A stretch of DNA of 36,363 bases from a virus, in the IMG/VR virus record IMGVR_UViG_3300028400_000019, positions 1 through 36,363 of that record. The stretch is one strand, 5' to 3'. The notes beneath the pieces are model-generated. The model was not told the DNA's origin, made no database searches, and saw nothing but the letters and a program-made list of their open reading frames with translations. The stretch's first letter is position 1. Every line of letters starts with the position of its first letter. Of the stretch, positions 17,101 to 23,707 are shown one piece after another. Position numbers and translations under genes: made by a program.

Positions 17101-18056
17101 TTGAAGTCGCCGCTGGTGGTCCGCGCCAGCGAGTCAAAGATCTCCCGTGTCTTTTCGCCCTGACTGCCGAGCATCGAGAGAAACGGAACCAGCGCGCGGA
17201 CGTTCGGGATCACCTCGCCCAGCGCGTCCGTATTGTCCCCGATCCCCTGCGCCATGTAGGTCAGGCCGTCGAGCAGGCCGTTGTCCCGGATGCGCCGGCG
17301 CAGCTCCTCGAGACTGATGCCAAGCTCCCCCATCGTCTGCCGGGCCTGCGCCGACGGGTTCAGGATGGACACCAGGAGCGCCCGGAGCCCGGTCACGGCC
17401 TCGTGCGCGTTGAGCCCGGTGCGGCTCATTGCGGCGATAGCGGCCCCCACCTGGTCGAAAGACACGCCCATCTGGGTTGCTACCGGGATCACGCGGCCGA
17501 TAGCGCCGGCCAGCTCCTCCGGGGCCAGCTTGCCCTCGCGGATAGTCGCCACCAGCACCGACACGGCCTGCTCGGCGCTCAGGTTCTCCGCGCCGTATGC
17601 GTTCATCGCCGATGTCGCGGCGTCTGCGACCACCTTCGTGTCGCCCAGGCCGGCGGCGGCCGCCATCGCCGACGCTCGCACCACCTCCAGGGCCTCGGCA
17701 CCCCTCAGCCCGGCGGAGGTCACGTAGTACAGCGCATCGCCCAGCTCTTGCGGCGTCCTCCCAACGGCCGGCCCCAGCTTGATCAGCTCGTCTCGCCACT
17801 GCGCCACCTGGTCCGCAGCCACGCCTACGAGCCCAACGATTCGGCTCATCGACACGTCGAGGTCGGACGCGGCCTTGGCGGCCGACGCCCCGATGCCGGC
17901 CAGCGGGGCCGATACGGCAACCGTCAGGGTACGCCCAAGTCGCTCCGCCCGCCGGCCGAAGCCATCCAGCGCCCGGGACGCCGACGCCAGAGAACGCTCA
18001 AGCTGGCCGATATCGCCAGCGAACGTCACCTGCACCGGACCAAGCTGTACCGTCAC
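14142..18056 (-). CDS. Tail tape measure protein
   Basis: 1304 residues, the largest gene here. The N-terminal 350 residues carry the tape-measure core (AKAASDLDVSMSRIVGLVGV, YYVTSAGLRGAEALEVV, then GDTKVVADAATSAMNAYG and LVSILNPSAQARQTMGELG). Hydrophobic, Gly/Ala-rich segments lie near 395-440 and 800-860 and may insert in the host membrane during DNA ejection; long coiled stretches fill the rest. At about 0.15 nm per residue it predicts a tail near 195 nm. GTG start in a GTGA overlap with the chaperone extension gene. Confidence 0.95.
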   Translation of the reverse strand: MTVQLGPVQVTFAGDIGQLERSLASASRALDGFGRRAERLGRTLTVAVSAPLAGIGASAAKAASDLDVSMSRIVGLVGVAADQVAQWRDELIKLGPAVGRTPQELGDALYYVTSAGLRGAEALEVVRASAMAAAAGLGDTKVVADAATSAMNAYGAENLSAEQAVSVLVATIREGKLAPEELAGAIGRVIPVATQMGVSFDQVGAAIAAMSRTGLNAHEAVTGLRALLVSILNPSAQARQTMGELGISLEELRRRIRDNGLLDGLTYMAQGIGDNTDALGEVIPNVRALVPFLSMLGSQGEKTREIFDSLARTTSGDFNAAFEAFDETAAGAAARMKGELGAALTELGDAILPHLVPVVEAVAGAVSGLADWFDGLSDTGKDVVVALGAVAAAAGPVLMVGGKLAGLLSTLVVKMGGAAAAASKLSTAVAVVGAAYAGWKVGRWISDVTGLTEATSRLGDSTAEMASVVAASEERWRQLVDSTRRLMDKLGVSVADLGITVETLRDRNEDNAAALLRANEQLVRMAREARVAGAAADALSDNTEGAAEAADGLATGAESAGKEVEDLRAEIRDGIQALQAMAPALEAAASDTDEFGDAAEDAQEQANLLAGAMEEAERHADSLAGAMQDAASDASDAGDEAGELVGNVDALADAVDGLPPWPIPTVEELGGLNDATESIYRTLQDVAGLIGQGVFDALSGDLDAVRDLGSQIGDALLAGLADILNTGLFDVLNNAILGNMGGLKGLAEKLASVIKDAFAGKLTGLGKLGAGLAGLGIAFAGHQAGGAGGALMGALGGALAGAQLGSIVPGIGTAVGAIVGGIVGLLGGIFGGSENPPHPNVQVAWRPGVGASVTGTDLPGGFSVQQTQAAVYQVIAKTQEGFLNAISAFGDASLFALADLSNMLINWSGSPAADDLQRTINDLLRYYLPGQVQNAVAGAIYEGFYDLGFSQAWVDNLFRTLGMYDVDARVQILQQVIQAAVGIARVIQGVSWGELTSAARASEWERFGEYMGSIFDQIELLQARMGAEVDIAGVAGDVQAIAQLIAEAGQSIVEWIQAVDQVRQSIAERVAAAKENLLLGGMDPAEQMEYVLGRIGELLDVIASSADLSEIAGSADALFDYIQRLQALFEQMGVDLYAPLGDLASMLPGATPDMTAADYLAMLYDQVQGYADEATQGILDTLQEFADQLQGAGEDTQAAFADFNAAAAAATTQTTDMGAAASSAAFGLGMAASAATRLAVALDDLTAAAGGGAGSEAVVEAAEQSGGSGATPTVATTVNVRGSVAPLLDVMVGTVAESLNPALG

Positions 18057-18792
18057 TCGTCACCCCCTCCGGTGGCCCCAGCCCCCCGCGTCGCCTCAGC
18101 GGCCTCCGACGCGAGCCTGAACATGGCCACCACGTTGGTCCACTTCCTCTTCAGCGTGTCCGGGTCCGGGCGCGGCCCCGGCCGACGTAGCAGCCGGAAG
18201 TCGTCCGGCCCCCGGCGGGTTGCGTTCGGGCCGGCAAAGCCTGCGTGCAGCAGCGCCTCCATCATCGCGGCGTGGTGGTCCAGGAACGCGAGCTGGTGCT
18301 GGTACACGCGCAGCGCCCCCACGACGTACCATGGGGGCGCCGCCTCATACTCAGCCGTGCCCATGCCGAGCCACGCCCGAGCGACAACGGACAGTGAGCG
18401 GAACGTTAGCGGGTCACCGCCGTCCGATCCAGCTACTCCCTCGGCTCTCCGAAAGGGGCGGTTGCGGCGTCCTCCGAGCCGAAACCCTCCCGCAGCAGCT
18501 CCCCGAACGCCTCGGTGAGCGGCACCAGCTCCGTGGGCGCCAGCCCCTCGGCCAACTTGTCTCGCAGCCCGTCGCGCTCGTCAGCCGGAACGTCCGCGAA
18601 CGCCACCAGCAGGTCCAGCAGCTCACCGAACTTCAGGGCCGAGAACCGCTCCGCCAGCTTCTCGCGGTCCTCCGGGGTCCTCGCCAGCAGCGACACCCCC
18701 AGAACGTCCTCCACCCGCATGAACGCGCCGATGGTGGCCCGCAGCTTCAGCTCCTCACCGCCAACCGTTACGGTTTTCTCTGGTACGAGCAT
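18053..18792 (-). CDS. Tail assembly chaperone GT-type fusion, made by -1 frameshift
   Basis: The shorter chaperone frame (18792-18433) contains C CCT TTC at 18457-18451, a canonical XXXYYYZ slippery heptamer (CCCTTTC). Slipping -1 there enters a frame that is open without interruption down to 18053, giving a product of about 246 residues (114 + 132). The extension (GVAGSDGGDPLTFRSLSVVA, later VRAYQ-like RVYQHQLAFLDHH) resembles gpT-type extensions. In lambda the G/GT ratio controls tail assembly on the tape measure, and the pair lies between tail tube and tape measure exactly as here. An ATG at 18364 inside the extension has no good SD. Confidence 0.85.
18433..18792 (-). CDS. Tail assembly chaperone, gpG-like short form
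   Basis: 119 residues, zero-frame product ending at TAG 18433. Helical and acidic, with VRVxx-type Ala/Leu helices (EKLAERFSALKFGELLDLLV). It follows the tail tube gene directly, with GGAGG five bases before the ATG at 18792 (a second ATG at 18795 is too close to the SD). It probably coats the tape measure before tube polymerisation. Its last six codons overlap the frameshift region. Confidence 0.82.
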   Translation of the reverse strand: MLVPEKTVTVGGEELKLRATIGAFMRVEDVLGVSLLARTPEDREKLAERFSALKFGELLDLLVAFADVPADERDGLRDKLAEGLAPTELVPLTEAFGELLREGFGSEDAATAPFGEPRE

Positions 18793-18805
18793 CATGTCCT
18801 CCCGG

Positions 18806-19237
18806 TTACACGGCCGTGATCTGGCCGGTGATCTTGAGCGTCACGTCCGCGCCGAGCACGTCGGTCGTCGGTTCCTTGATCTGGAAGCCGGTGACGTAGG
18901 CCGAGAATGCGTAGGTCGTGCTCGTGGCGTCCGGGAACACAAGCTGGAAGTTGCGAAGCGTCCGGTCCTGGAGGTCCTTCAGAAGCCCGCTGGTGAGCCC
19001 GTGGGTCGCGTCCGTCGGGATGAAGTTGACCGTGAAGCGCACCTCGCCCGGCTCGATGAGCGAGACAATGTACTCCTTGTACGCTCCGGGGCTTGAGTGC
19101 GAGGTCACGTCCACCGTGTCCACCGAGATGTTCGGCCCGTTGATGTCTGTCACCTCCGCGATGGTCGTGAAGTTTTCCGGGCTTGCCCCGTCCCCGATCT
19201 GGAGCAGGGTCCCATGTCCATGAATCGCGCCGCTCAT
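18806..19237 (-). CDS. Major tail tube protein
   Basis: 143 residues, beta-rich, with features of siphovirus tail tube proteins: MSGAIHGHGTLLQIGDG at the start, DINGPNISVDTVDVTSHSS (the conserved loop leading to the tube hairpin), GEVRFTVNFIPTDATH and VTGFQIKEP. It polymerises into the hollow tail tube. GGAGGTGACGA precedes the ATG; ATGA overlap with the zinc-finger gene. Size and position before the chaperone pair support the call. Confidence 0.88.
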   Translation of the reverse strand: MSGAIHGHGTLLQIGDGASPENFTTIAEVTDINGPNISVDTVDVTSHSSPGAYKEYIVSLIEPGEVRFTVNFIPTDATHGLTSGLLKDLQDRTLRNFQLVFPDATSTTYAFSAYVTGFQIKEPTTDVLGADVTLKITGQITAV

Positions 19238-19485
19238 TCGTCACCTCCGTTGTCTGTCGCGCCGCTGGCCTCGGCCGCCGCGCCGGTCGTTTCGTCTACG
19301 TCCTCCCCGCGCTCCTCCGGCTCCACCACGGCCACGGTGAGCCCGTGGCGGTCTGCCATGTGGGCGCGGAGCGTTTCCGCGTTCAGGGTCGCGAACGGAC
19401 ACAGGCCGCACCGGTAGTTGGGCCTTCCGGCCCACGTCCCGACGGTGTATGCCCGCGCCTGCCCGCTCTTTCGTTTACTGCCCAT
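19234..19485 (-). CDS. Small C2H2 zinc-finger-like protein
   Basis: 83 residues. CGLCPFATLNAETLRAHMADRH fits C-x2-C-x12-H-x4-H, a C2H2 zinc finger, in the middle; a basic N-terminus and an acidic Glu/Thr-rich tail flank it. The ATG at 19485 has AGGAGGTGAGC upstream. A zinc finger within the tail gene block, between the terminator and tube genes, suggests either a small structural partner or a regulatory DNA-binding protein; I cannot tell which. Confidence 0.75.
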   Translation of the reverse strand: MGSKRKSGQARAYTVGTWAGRPNYRCGLCPFATLNAETLRAHMADRHGLTVAVVEPEERGEDVDETTGAAAEASGATDNGGDE

Positions 19486-19495
19486 GCTCACCTCC

Positions 19496-19888
19496 TCACG
19501 ATGATACCGCCTCCACCTCGGCCACCGCAACCACCTCGCGCGCGCCAGGGGTCAGCTCTACCACCCACGGTCGGCGCCTGCGCAGCACGATGTGCAGCAC
19601 CAAGCCGCCCATGTTGCGGTCCCATCGCCGCGCCAGCGCCGCCTGCGCAGCGTCGGCTCGAGCCCGTGCGTCCTCGACGGTGGCGGCCCGCGATACGATC
19701 TGTACCAGCTCGGCCACCATCGACGGAGCCGCGGCGTCGTGACTCCCACGCTCCCACAGCTCCTCCGATACCACAACAGCAAGGGCCGGCGTCGGCGTGT
19801 CGGGTAAATGATCCCAGTAGAGGTCGACGCCGAGCGTCCCCTGCCCGGCCTCTTGTAGCAACGTCGCAAGCGCTTCGCTCGTGGTCAC
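19496..19888 (-). CDS. Tail terminator-like protein (gpU position)
   Basis: 130 residues (start GTG 19888, in a GTGA overlap with the upstream stop). Alternating strands and a helix (VAELVQIVSRAATVEDARAR) with VVVSEELWERGSHDA recall tail terminator/minor tail proteins that cap the tube. The call rests mainly on position, after the HK97 gp10-like protein and before the tail tube. The alternative GTG at 19891 would add one residue. Confidence 0.65.
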   Translation of the reverse strand: MTTSEALATLLQEAGQGTLGVDLYWDHLPDTPTPALAVVVSEELWERGSHDAAAPSMVAELVQIVSRAATVEDARARADAAQAALARRWDRNMGGLVLHIVLRRRRPWVVELTPGAREVVAVAEVEAVSS

Positions 19889-20277
19889 CACGTCCCCCGT
19901 ATCGCCTTGTCCAGCTCTTGCGTCACCCACTCAGGGTACACCGGCAACAGGGCGGCAACGGCGCGCGCCAGGTATTTCGGCCCCCCCACCCTGTGGCGGT
20001 AGTACAGCACCTCGTGCTGCCGCTCCGCATAGTCCGCGGCCGCCCCCCCGTAGTAGGCCACCACCACCAGATCCGAACCGATCCGCACCGGCCGCGTTGT
20101 CACTTGCCCGCTTGACTTGAGCGTGCCCGTGTCCACCGGGACAAACCGCTTGCTCCGCCGCATCGTTTGCGTTCCAGCGCGCACCAGGCCGCGCGCCAAC
20201 CCAAGCGTCAGCTTGTTCCGGAGTGCCCGGAGGTCGGCGTCCGCGGACCGGAGGTCAACAGTCACTCGCCAGCTCAC
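19885..20277 (-). CDS. HK97 gp10-like tail completion protein
   Basis: 130 residues. Contains the hallmark RFVPVDTGTLKSSGQVTTRP followed by VVVAYYGGAAADYAERQHEV, a pattern of the HK97 gp10 / tail completion family. Such proteins finish the neck end of the tail before head joining. GTG start at 20277 overlaps the upstream stop (GTGA). Basic helix at residues 20-45 (LRALRNKLTLGLARGLVRAG). Confidence 0.8.
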   Translation of the reverse strand: MSWRVTVDLRSADADLRALRNKLTLGLARGLVRAGTQTMRRSKRFVPVDTGTLKSSGQVTTRPVRIGSDLVVVAYYGGAAADYAERQHEVLYYRHRVGGPKYLARAVAALLPVYPEWVTQELDKAIRGTW

Positions 20278-20588
20278 CCGAGCACCGCCGTTTCCGTCCG
20301 CGTCCCGTTCGGCACCGGGTAGCGGTACACGTGTAGAACCGTGTACGCCTCCCCGCCGGCTTCGATCCGGTCGCCCACTGCCACGCCGGGGGCCGAGTCC
20401 AGTAGCAGCAGCGCGCGGGGGCGGAGTCCGTCCCGCTCGAGGTTCATGTCCAGCTCCGGGTCCTCGGTCAGTGAGCCCCGCAACGTTGCTCCGCCGGCCT
20501 CGAACGTCGGCGCCCCCGTCGCGGTCTGCCCGACTCTTCGGCGCCACACCACCTCGTCGGTCAGCAATGGTCGTATGCCGAGCCCCAT
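20274..20588 (-). CDS. Head-tail joining (stopper-like) protein
   Basis: 104 residues, a small beta-barrel-like protein (RPLLTDEVVWRRRVG, LRGSLTEDPELDM, PGVAVGDRIEAGGEAYTV). The DRIEAGGEAYTVLHVYRYP end recalls head-tail joining proteins of the SPP1 gp16 / HK97 family. The ATG at 20588 follows a G-rich GGGGGGGTGGGC. Position between connector and gp10-like genes fits. Confidence 0.7.
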   Translation of the reverse strand: MGLGIRPLLTDEVVWRRRVGQTATGAPTFEAGGATLRGSLTEDPELDMNLERDGLRPRALLLLDSAPGVAVGDRIEAGGEAYTVLHVYRYPVPNGTRTETAVLG

Positions 20589-20599
20589 GCCCACCCCCC

Positions 20600-21229
20600 C
20601 TACACCGCCACCCTGTACGGAGCCACCAGCGGCAGCACGTCGGCCCGGAGCCACCCGTCCTCCGTCGCGCCGGCCCGCTCGTCCAGGTAGGTCACCGACG
20701 CCTGCCCGGCCCGCATCGCCTTCACGCCCACACCACGCCGGAGCCGGTATTCCAACACCCGAAGCACAGCGAGGCGGAGGTCGTCCGGCACCTCGCCGTC
20801 CGCGTAGCCGGCCTCGTATTCCACCACCACGTTCGGCCCCGGGTCCGGGGCCAACGTCACCGTGTACAGCCTCGGGTTCCTCCGCAGCGGCGCCGGCCAC
20901 ACGTCCCCGTCGGTCCTGTGGAGTGCCCCGACGGACGCCATCACCTCATACGAGCCGGAGTCCAGCGCAACGTCATCCACGGACACCGACGCCACCGCTA
21001 CCAGCGGGAACCGCGATAGCAGCAGCACGTCCCGGCCCGAGCCGGTGGTGCGCTCCCGGTACGTGGCCCGGCGCAACACCTGCGCGCACAGGGCCTCCAC
21101 CTCGCGGGTTGCGGCCGCGAGCCGAAGATCCGCGGTGGCGCCCAGGGCCTCGCCCAGATACGCTTCGGCCTCGGCCTGCGTCACGAGGCTCGATGCGGTC
21201 GGCGCGACAAGCACCTCGAGCTCGCGCAT
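20600..21229 (-). CDS. Head-tail connector, gp6-like
   Basis: 209 residues. The N-terminal VTQAEAEAYLGEALGATADL followed by a helix bundle (LRLAAATREVEALCAQVLRR), a central beta insertion and PDDLRLAVLRVLEYRLRRG near the C-terminus match the gp6/gp15-type adaptor that docks under the portal ring. It follows a two-base gap after the preceding gene and has only a weak SD, so coupling is likely. Longer than the 100-residue HK97 gp6, like many phages with a beta insertion. Confidence 0.8.
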   Translation of the reverse strand: MRELEVLVAPTASSLVTQAEAEAYLGEALGATADLRLAAATREVEALCAQVLRRATYRERTTGSGRDVLLLSRFPLVAVASVSVDDVALDSGSYEVMASVGALHRTDGDVWPAPLRRNPRLYTVTLAPDPGPNVVVEYEAGYADGEVPDDLRLAVLRVLEYRLRRGVGVKAMRAGQASVTYLDERAGATEDGWLRADVLPLVAPYRVAV

Positions 21230-21231
21230 GG

Positions 21232-21483
21232 TCAGCTCTTGGCCTTGCCGCCCTTGCGCGTCGCCTTACGCTTCGCCGCCCGCTTCGGAGCCCGCTTCGT
21301 GGCCTCCGGCGCCTCGGTGGTGGTCTCGGGCACCGCATCACCACGGGCCGGGCCGGCCGGCTCCACCGGGACGGCAACACCGGTCGCGATCAGCCTGTCC
21401 GCCACGCCGACCACGAAACCGGCCCGCTCGCCGGCGTTGTACTGCCGCCACCCCTTCACGAACCGCACCATACGCATCCTCAT
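21232..21483 (-). CDS. Small head-module protein with basic tail
   Basis: 83 residues. VRFVKGWRQYNAGERAGFVV followed by VADRLIATGVAVPV recalls a short conserved protein often found between capsid and connector genes; its function is unknown to me. The C-terminus is a Lys/Arg/Ala-rich histone-like tail (KRAPKRAAKRKATRKGGKAK), which could contact DNA. ATG at 21483 with GGGAGGTGACCCG upstream; ATGA overlap with the previous gene. Confidence 0.75.
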   Translation of the reverse strand: MRMRMVRFVKGWRQYNAGERAGFVVGVADRLIATGVAVPVEPAGPARGDAVPETTTEAPEATKRAPKRAAKRKATRKGGKAKS

Positions 21484-22004
21484 CGGGTCACCTCCCACGG
21501 CTGGATTTCGGCGGCCGGGAGCTGTGCACCGTTGCCCAGCAACACCGCGCCCAGGTATGCCACAGTTACGTCGCCCGTGCTCCCGAGCGTTACCCTCAGC
21601 TCGGCCCCAACCAGCGGCGCGTGCTCGATGTTCACCACGTCCTCCGGGAGCGGGACCACCTCGCCGATGTGCAGCATGGAACTGTCTCCCATCGCCACCG
21701 GGATCTCCCCGGAGTACACCACCACCGGCTCACCGGTGTACAGCGGCACCCCCTTGGCCCCCTCCGGGTAGGCCGAGAACCGGGCCTCGATCACCACCGA
21801 CGTCCTGCTAGGGCCGGCCACCAGCCCAGCCACCACCAGGACCACCTCCGTGAGCCTCCCCAGCGGGTTGCCGCGTCCGTCCATCCTCCGAAGGTCGTGG
21901 ACACCGTCAGGGGCCGCCAGCCACGCGCCGGAAGAGGAGTCCGGCACCGCCAGCCCGCTGCCCTTGATCCTGTCGGCCCACCGCGTCCGCAAGCTCGCAG
22001 CCAT
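21480..22004 (-). CDS. Head-module protein of unknown function
   Basis: 174 residues, mostly beta-strand in character after a short helical N-terminus (MAASLRTRWADRIKG). I recognise no motif. Its place in the capsid cluster and beta-rich second half (VGAELRVTLGSTGDVTVAYL) would allow a decoration or minor capsid role. GGAGG is five bases before the ATG. A GC-rich hairpin separates it from the gene upstream. Confidence 0.7.
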   Translation of the reverse strand: MAASLRTRWADRIKGSGLAVPDSSSGAWLAAPDGVHDLRRMDGRGNPLGRLTEVVLVVAGLVAGPSRTSVVIEARFSAYPEGAKGVPLYTGEPVVVYSGEIPVAMGDSSMLHIGEVVPLPEDVVNIEHAPLVGAELRVTLGSTGDVTVAYLGAVLLGNGAQLPAAEIQPWEVTR

Positions 22005-22019
22005 CGTCGCCTCCAGTCA

Positions 22020-22055
22020 ACCGGGCGGCGCGGGAGTCGGCCCACGCCGCCCGGT
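22020..22055 (-). terminator. GC-rich hairpin after the capsid genes (attenuator-like)
   Basis: Perfect 11-bp inverted repeat (accgggcggcg / cgccgcccggt) with a 14-base loop between the genes ending at 22064 and starting at 22004. No U-tract follows, so it may attenuate or protect the 3' end of the abundant capsid transcript rather than stop it fully. Confidence 0.5.
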
Positions 22056-22063
22056 CAGTCTCG

Positions 22064-22513
22064 TCACTTGATCGGGTTGTAGAGCCCCACCGCCACGATG
22101 AACACCACGTCCACCGTCTCGCCGGACCCGCCCGCGAACGTCGGGGTCACCTCGAGGGTCGCGTGGTCCAGGAGATTCCCCCCAAAGTCGTCGTCGGGTT
22201 TGCGCAGGTACTCATCCGGGATGTCCAGCGTCTGCGGCGCGTCCGCGGCGGTCACCGTCACGGTCCCCAGGTCGTAGGAACCGGCCGCGGTCACCAGGTT
22301 CACGGCACAGTTGAGGTCTCCGGGCCACGGCGCACCGTAGCCCTCGATCTGCAAGAACGCGCCGTCGATGTACTGCCGCTCGCCGGCGTTGCCGATGTAC
22401 ACCGGCAGCTCCGTGGTCACCTTGGTCCCGTCGCCGGCCCCACCCTGCGTGATGCTGCGGGGCCAAGTCTTGATGTGGACCAGCTTGCTCAGGTTAGCCT
22501 TGAACATGCTCAT
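22064..22513 (-). CDS. Possible head decoration protein
   Basis: 149 residues, beta-rich (GSYDLGTVTVTAADAPQTLD, LEVTPTFAGGSGETVDVVF). It lies directly after the capsid gene, the usual place of decoration or cement proteins, and its small all-beta look fits. There is no motif that I can name, so the role is inferred from position. GGGGGTGAGCG precedes the ATG at 22513. Confidence 0.68.
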   Translation of the reverse strand: MSMFKANLSKLVHIKTWPRSITQGGAGDGTKVTTELPVYIGNAGERQYIDGAFLQIEGYGAPWPGDLNCAVNLVTAAGSYDLGTVTVTAADAPQTLDIPDEYLRKPDDDFGGNLLDHATLEVTPTFAGGSGETVDVVFIVAVGLYNPIK

Positions 22514-22524
22514 CGCTCACCCCC

Positions 22525-23691
22525 TCACTGGTACCAGTCGACGTCGGTGATGACGGCCACGCTCTCGGAGTGCCGCACGATGAGGTCGTGCGCAACGAGC
22601 GCCTTCACCACCGTGACGTCGCGGGAAATGGCCGAGAACACCTGCCCGCCGCTCTCCCAGGCCGCCGTGTCCGACACCTGGAGCAACAACCCCGTCATGT
22701 CGCCGATGACCACGTCAGCGAAGTCGGCCAGGATCACCTCCGAGTCGGCGCCGGAGCCCAGGTTGGCCGGGATGTTCGTGGTGTCCGCGAACGGGAAGCC
22801 CAGCAACGTGCCCTTGCTCATTTCCTCCTTGAAGAGGAAGTTGCCGTTGCTGTCGCGCAGAAACATGAGCGCCCACTTGACCACGGGATTCATGATCCAG
22901 CCGACGTTCAGCATCTTGCAGTCCTTGGACGCCAGCGCGGCCAGCGCGTCCCGGAGTGCGCTCAGAATCTTGTTCAGGTCGCCCCCGGACGCGCCCGAGA
23001 TGAAGTTGTCGGCATGCGCCCAGCTCCTCAGCCCGCGCGGCGTGAAGTCGGTTCCGTCACCGCGGAGGAACGCCTGGTCCTGCGTCTCGGCCAGCGAGTC
23101 CGCCAGGTCGGCCTCCACCAGCTCCGACGCCATCGCGCTCTTCGAGCGGATGAGCCCGTTGGGCACCGGCACAACGCCCACCAGCGTCTTGGCCGACAGC
23201 TTCACCTGGCCCAGCTCGGGGGCCGACGCCTCCCGCGCCCGAGCCTCGCCGACGTAGCCGGAGGTCGCGCCGGCGGTCAGCTTCGGAATGGTCAGGTTAC
23301 CGTCGTCCAGCGGGACCACCCTCGGGTTCATCGCACGAACGGCCACCCGCGGGCGCAGCAGCTCGATCACCTCAGTCGCCCACACCTCAGGCACCAAGAA
23401 GCCTTCGGAGTCGAACGCCCCGCCCTCCAGGGCGCGCACCACGGCGTCCGCCATGTCGGCCGGCATGAACCGCCGGGCCTCCTCGGACGCACGGTTCACG
23501 TCGCCTTTGCCGGCGGCGAGCGCCCGGGCCAGCGAGCCCACCAGTGCCCGCGGCTTGGTGGTCTCACCCCCATGGTTCTCGCGTCCCCGGGCCGGCGTCG
23601 CGGCGCCGGCGAGCGTCAACATCTTCTGACGCTCGGTCACCGCGTCCCCCACGATGTCCCGGATCATCTGTTCCAGCTCCGCTTTGGTCAT
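22525..23691 (-). CDS. HK97-family major capsid protein
   Basis: 388 residues from the ATG at 23691 (GGAGGTGTGAT upstream). The N-terminal 100 residues are a helical delta-like region (MTKAELEQMIRDIVGDAVTE). The HK97 fold follows: EGGAFDSEGFLVPEVWATEV, PRVVPLDDGNLTIPKLT, VGVVPVPNGLIRSKSAMASE, WIMNPVVKWALMFLRDSNG and IGDMTGLLLQVSD. The P-loop/E-loop order is that of HK97 gp5. It forms the icosahedral shell; the delta region is likely removed by the protease encoded just upstream. Confidence 0.95.
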   Translation of the reverse strand: MTKAELEQMIRDIVGDAVTERQKMLTLAGAATPARGRENHGGETTKPRALVGSLARALAAGKGDVNRASEEARRFMPADMADAVVRALEGGAFDSEGFLVPEVWATEVIELLRPRVAVRAMNPRVVPLDDGNLTIPKLTAGATSGYVGEARAREASAPELGQVKLSAKTLVGVVPVPNGLIRSKSAMASELVEADLADSLAETQDQAFLRGDGTDFTPRGLRSWAHADNFISGASGGDLNKILSALRDALAALASKDCKMLNVGWIMNPVVKWALMFLRDSNGNFLFKEEMSKGTLLGFPFADTTNIPANLGSGADSEVILADFADVVIGDMTGLLLQVSDTAAWESGGQVFSAISRDVTVVKALVAHDLIVRHSESVAVITDVDWYQ

Positions 23692-23707
23692 ATCACACCT
23701 CCAGTGT

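Noticed and set aside
18053-18364. Independent gene from ATG 18364
   Set aside because: No SD before this ATG, while the same frame is open upstream into the canonical slippery site, so the fusion is the better reading; independent start kept only as an alternative.
19234-19485. Zinc-finger protein as the regulator of the 35-bp element
   Set aside because: It is encoded within the late tail block, the wrong time for an early regulator; nothing in the sequence links them.
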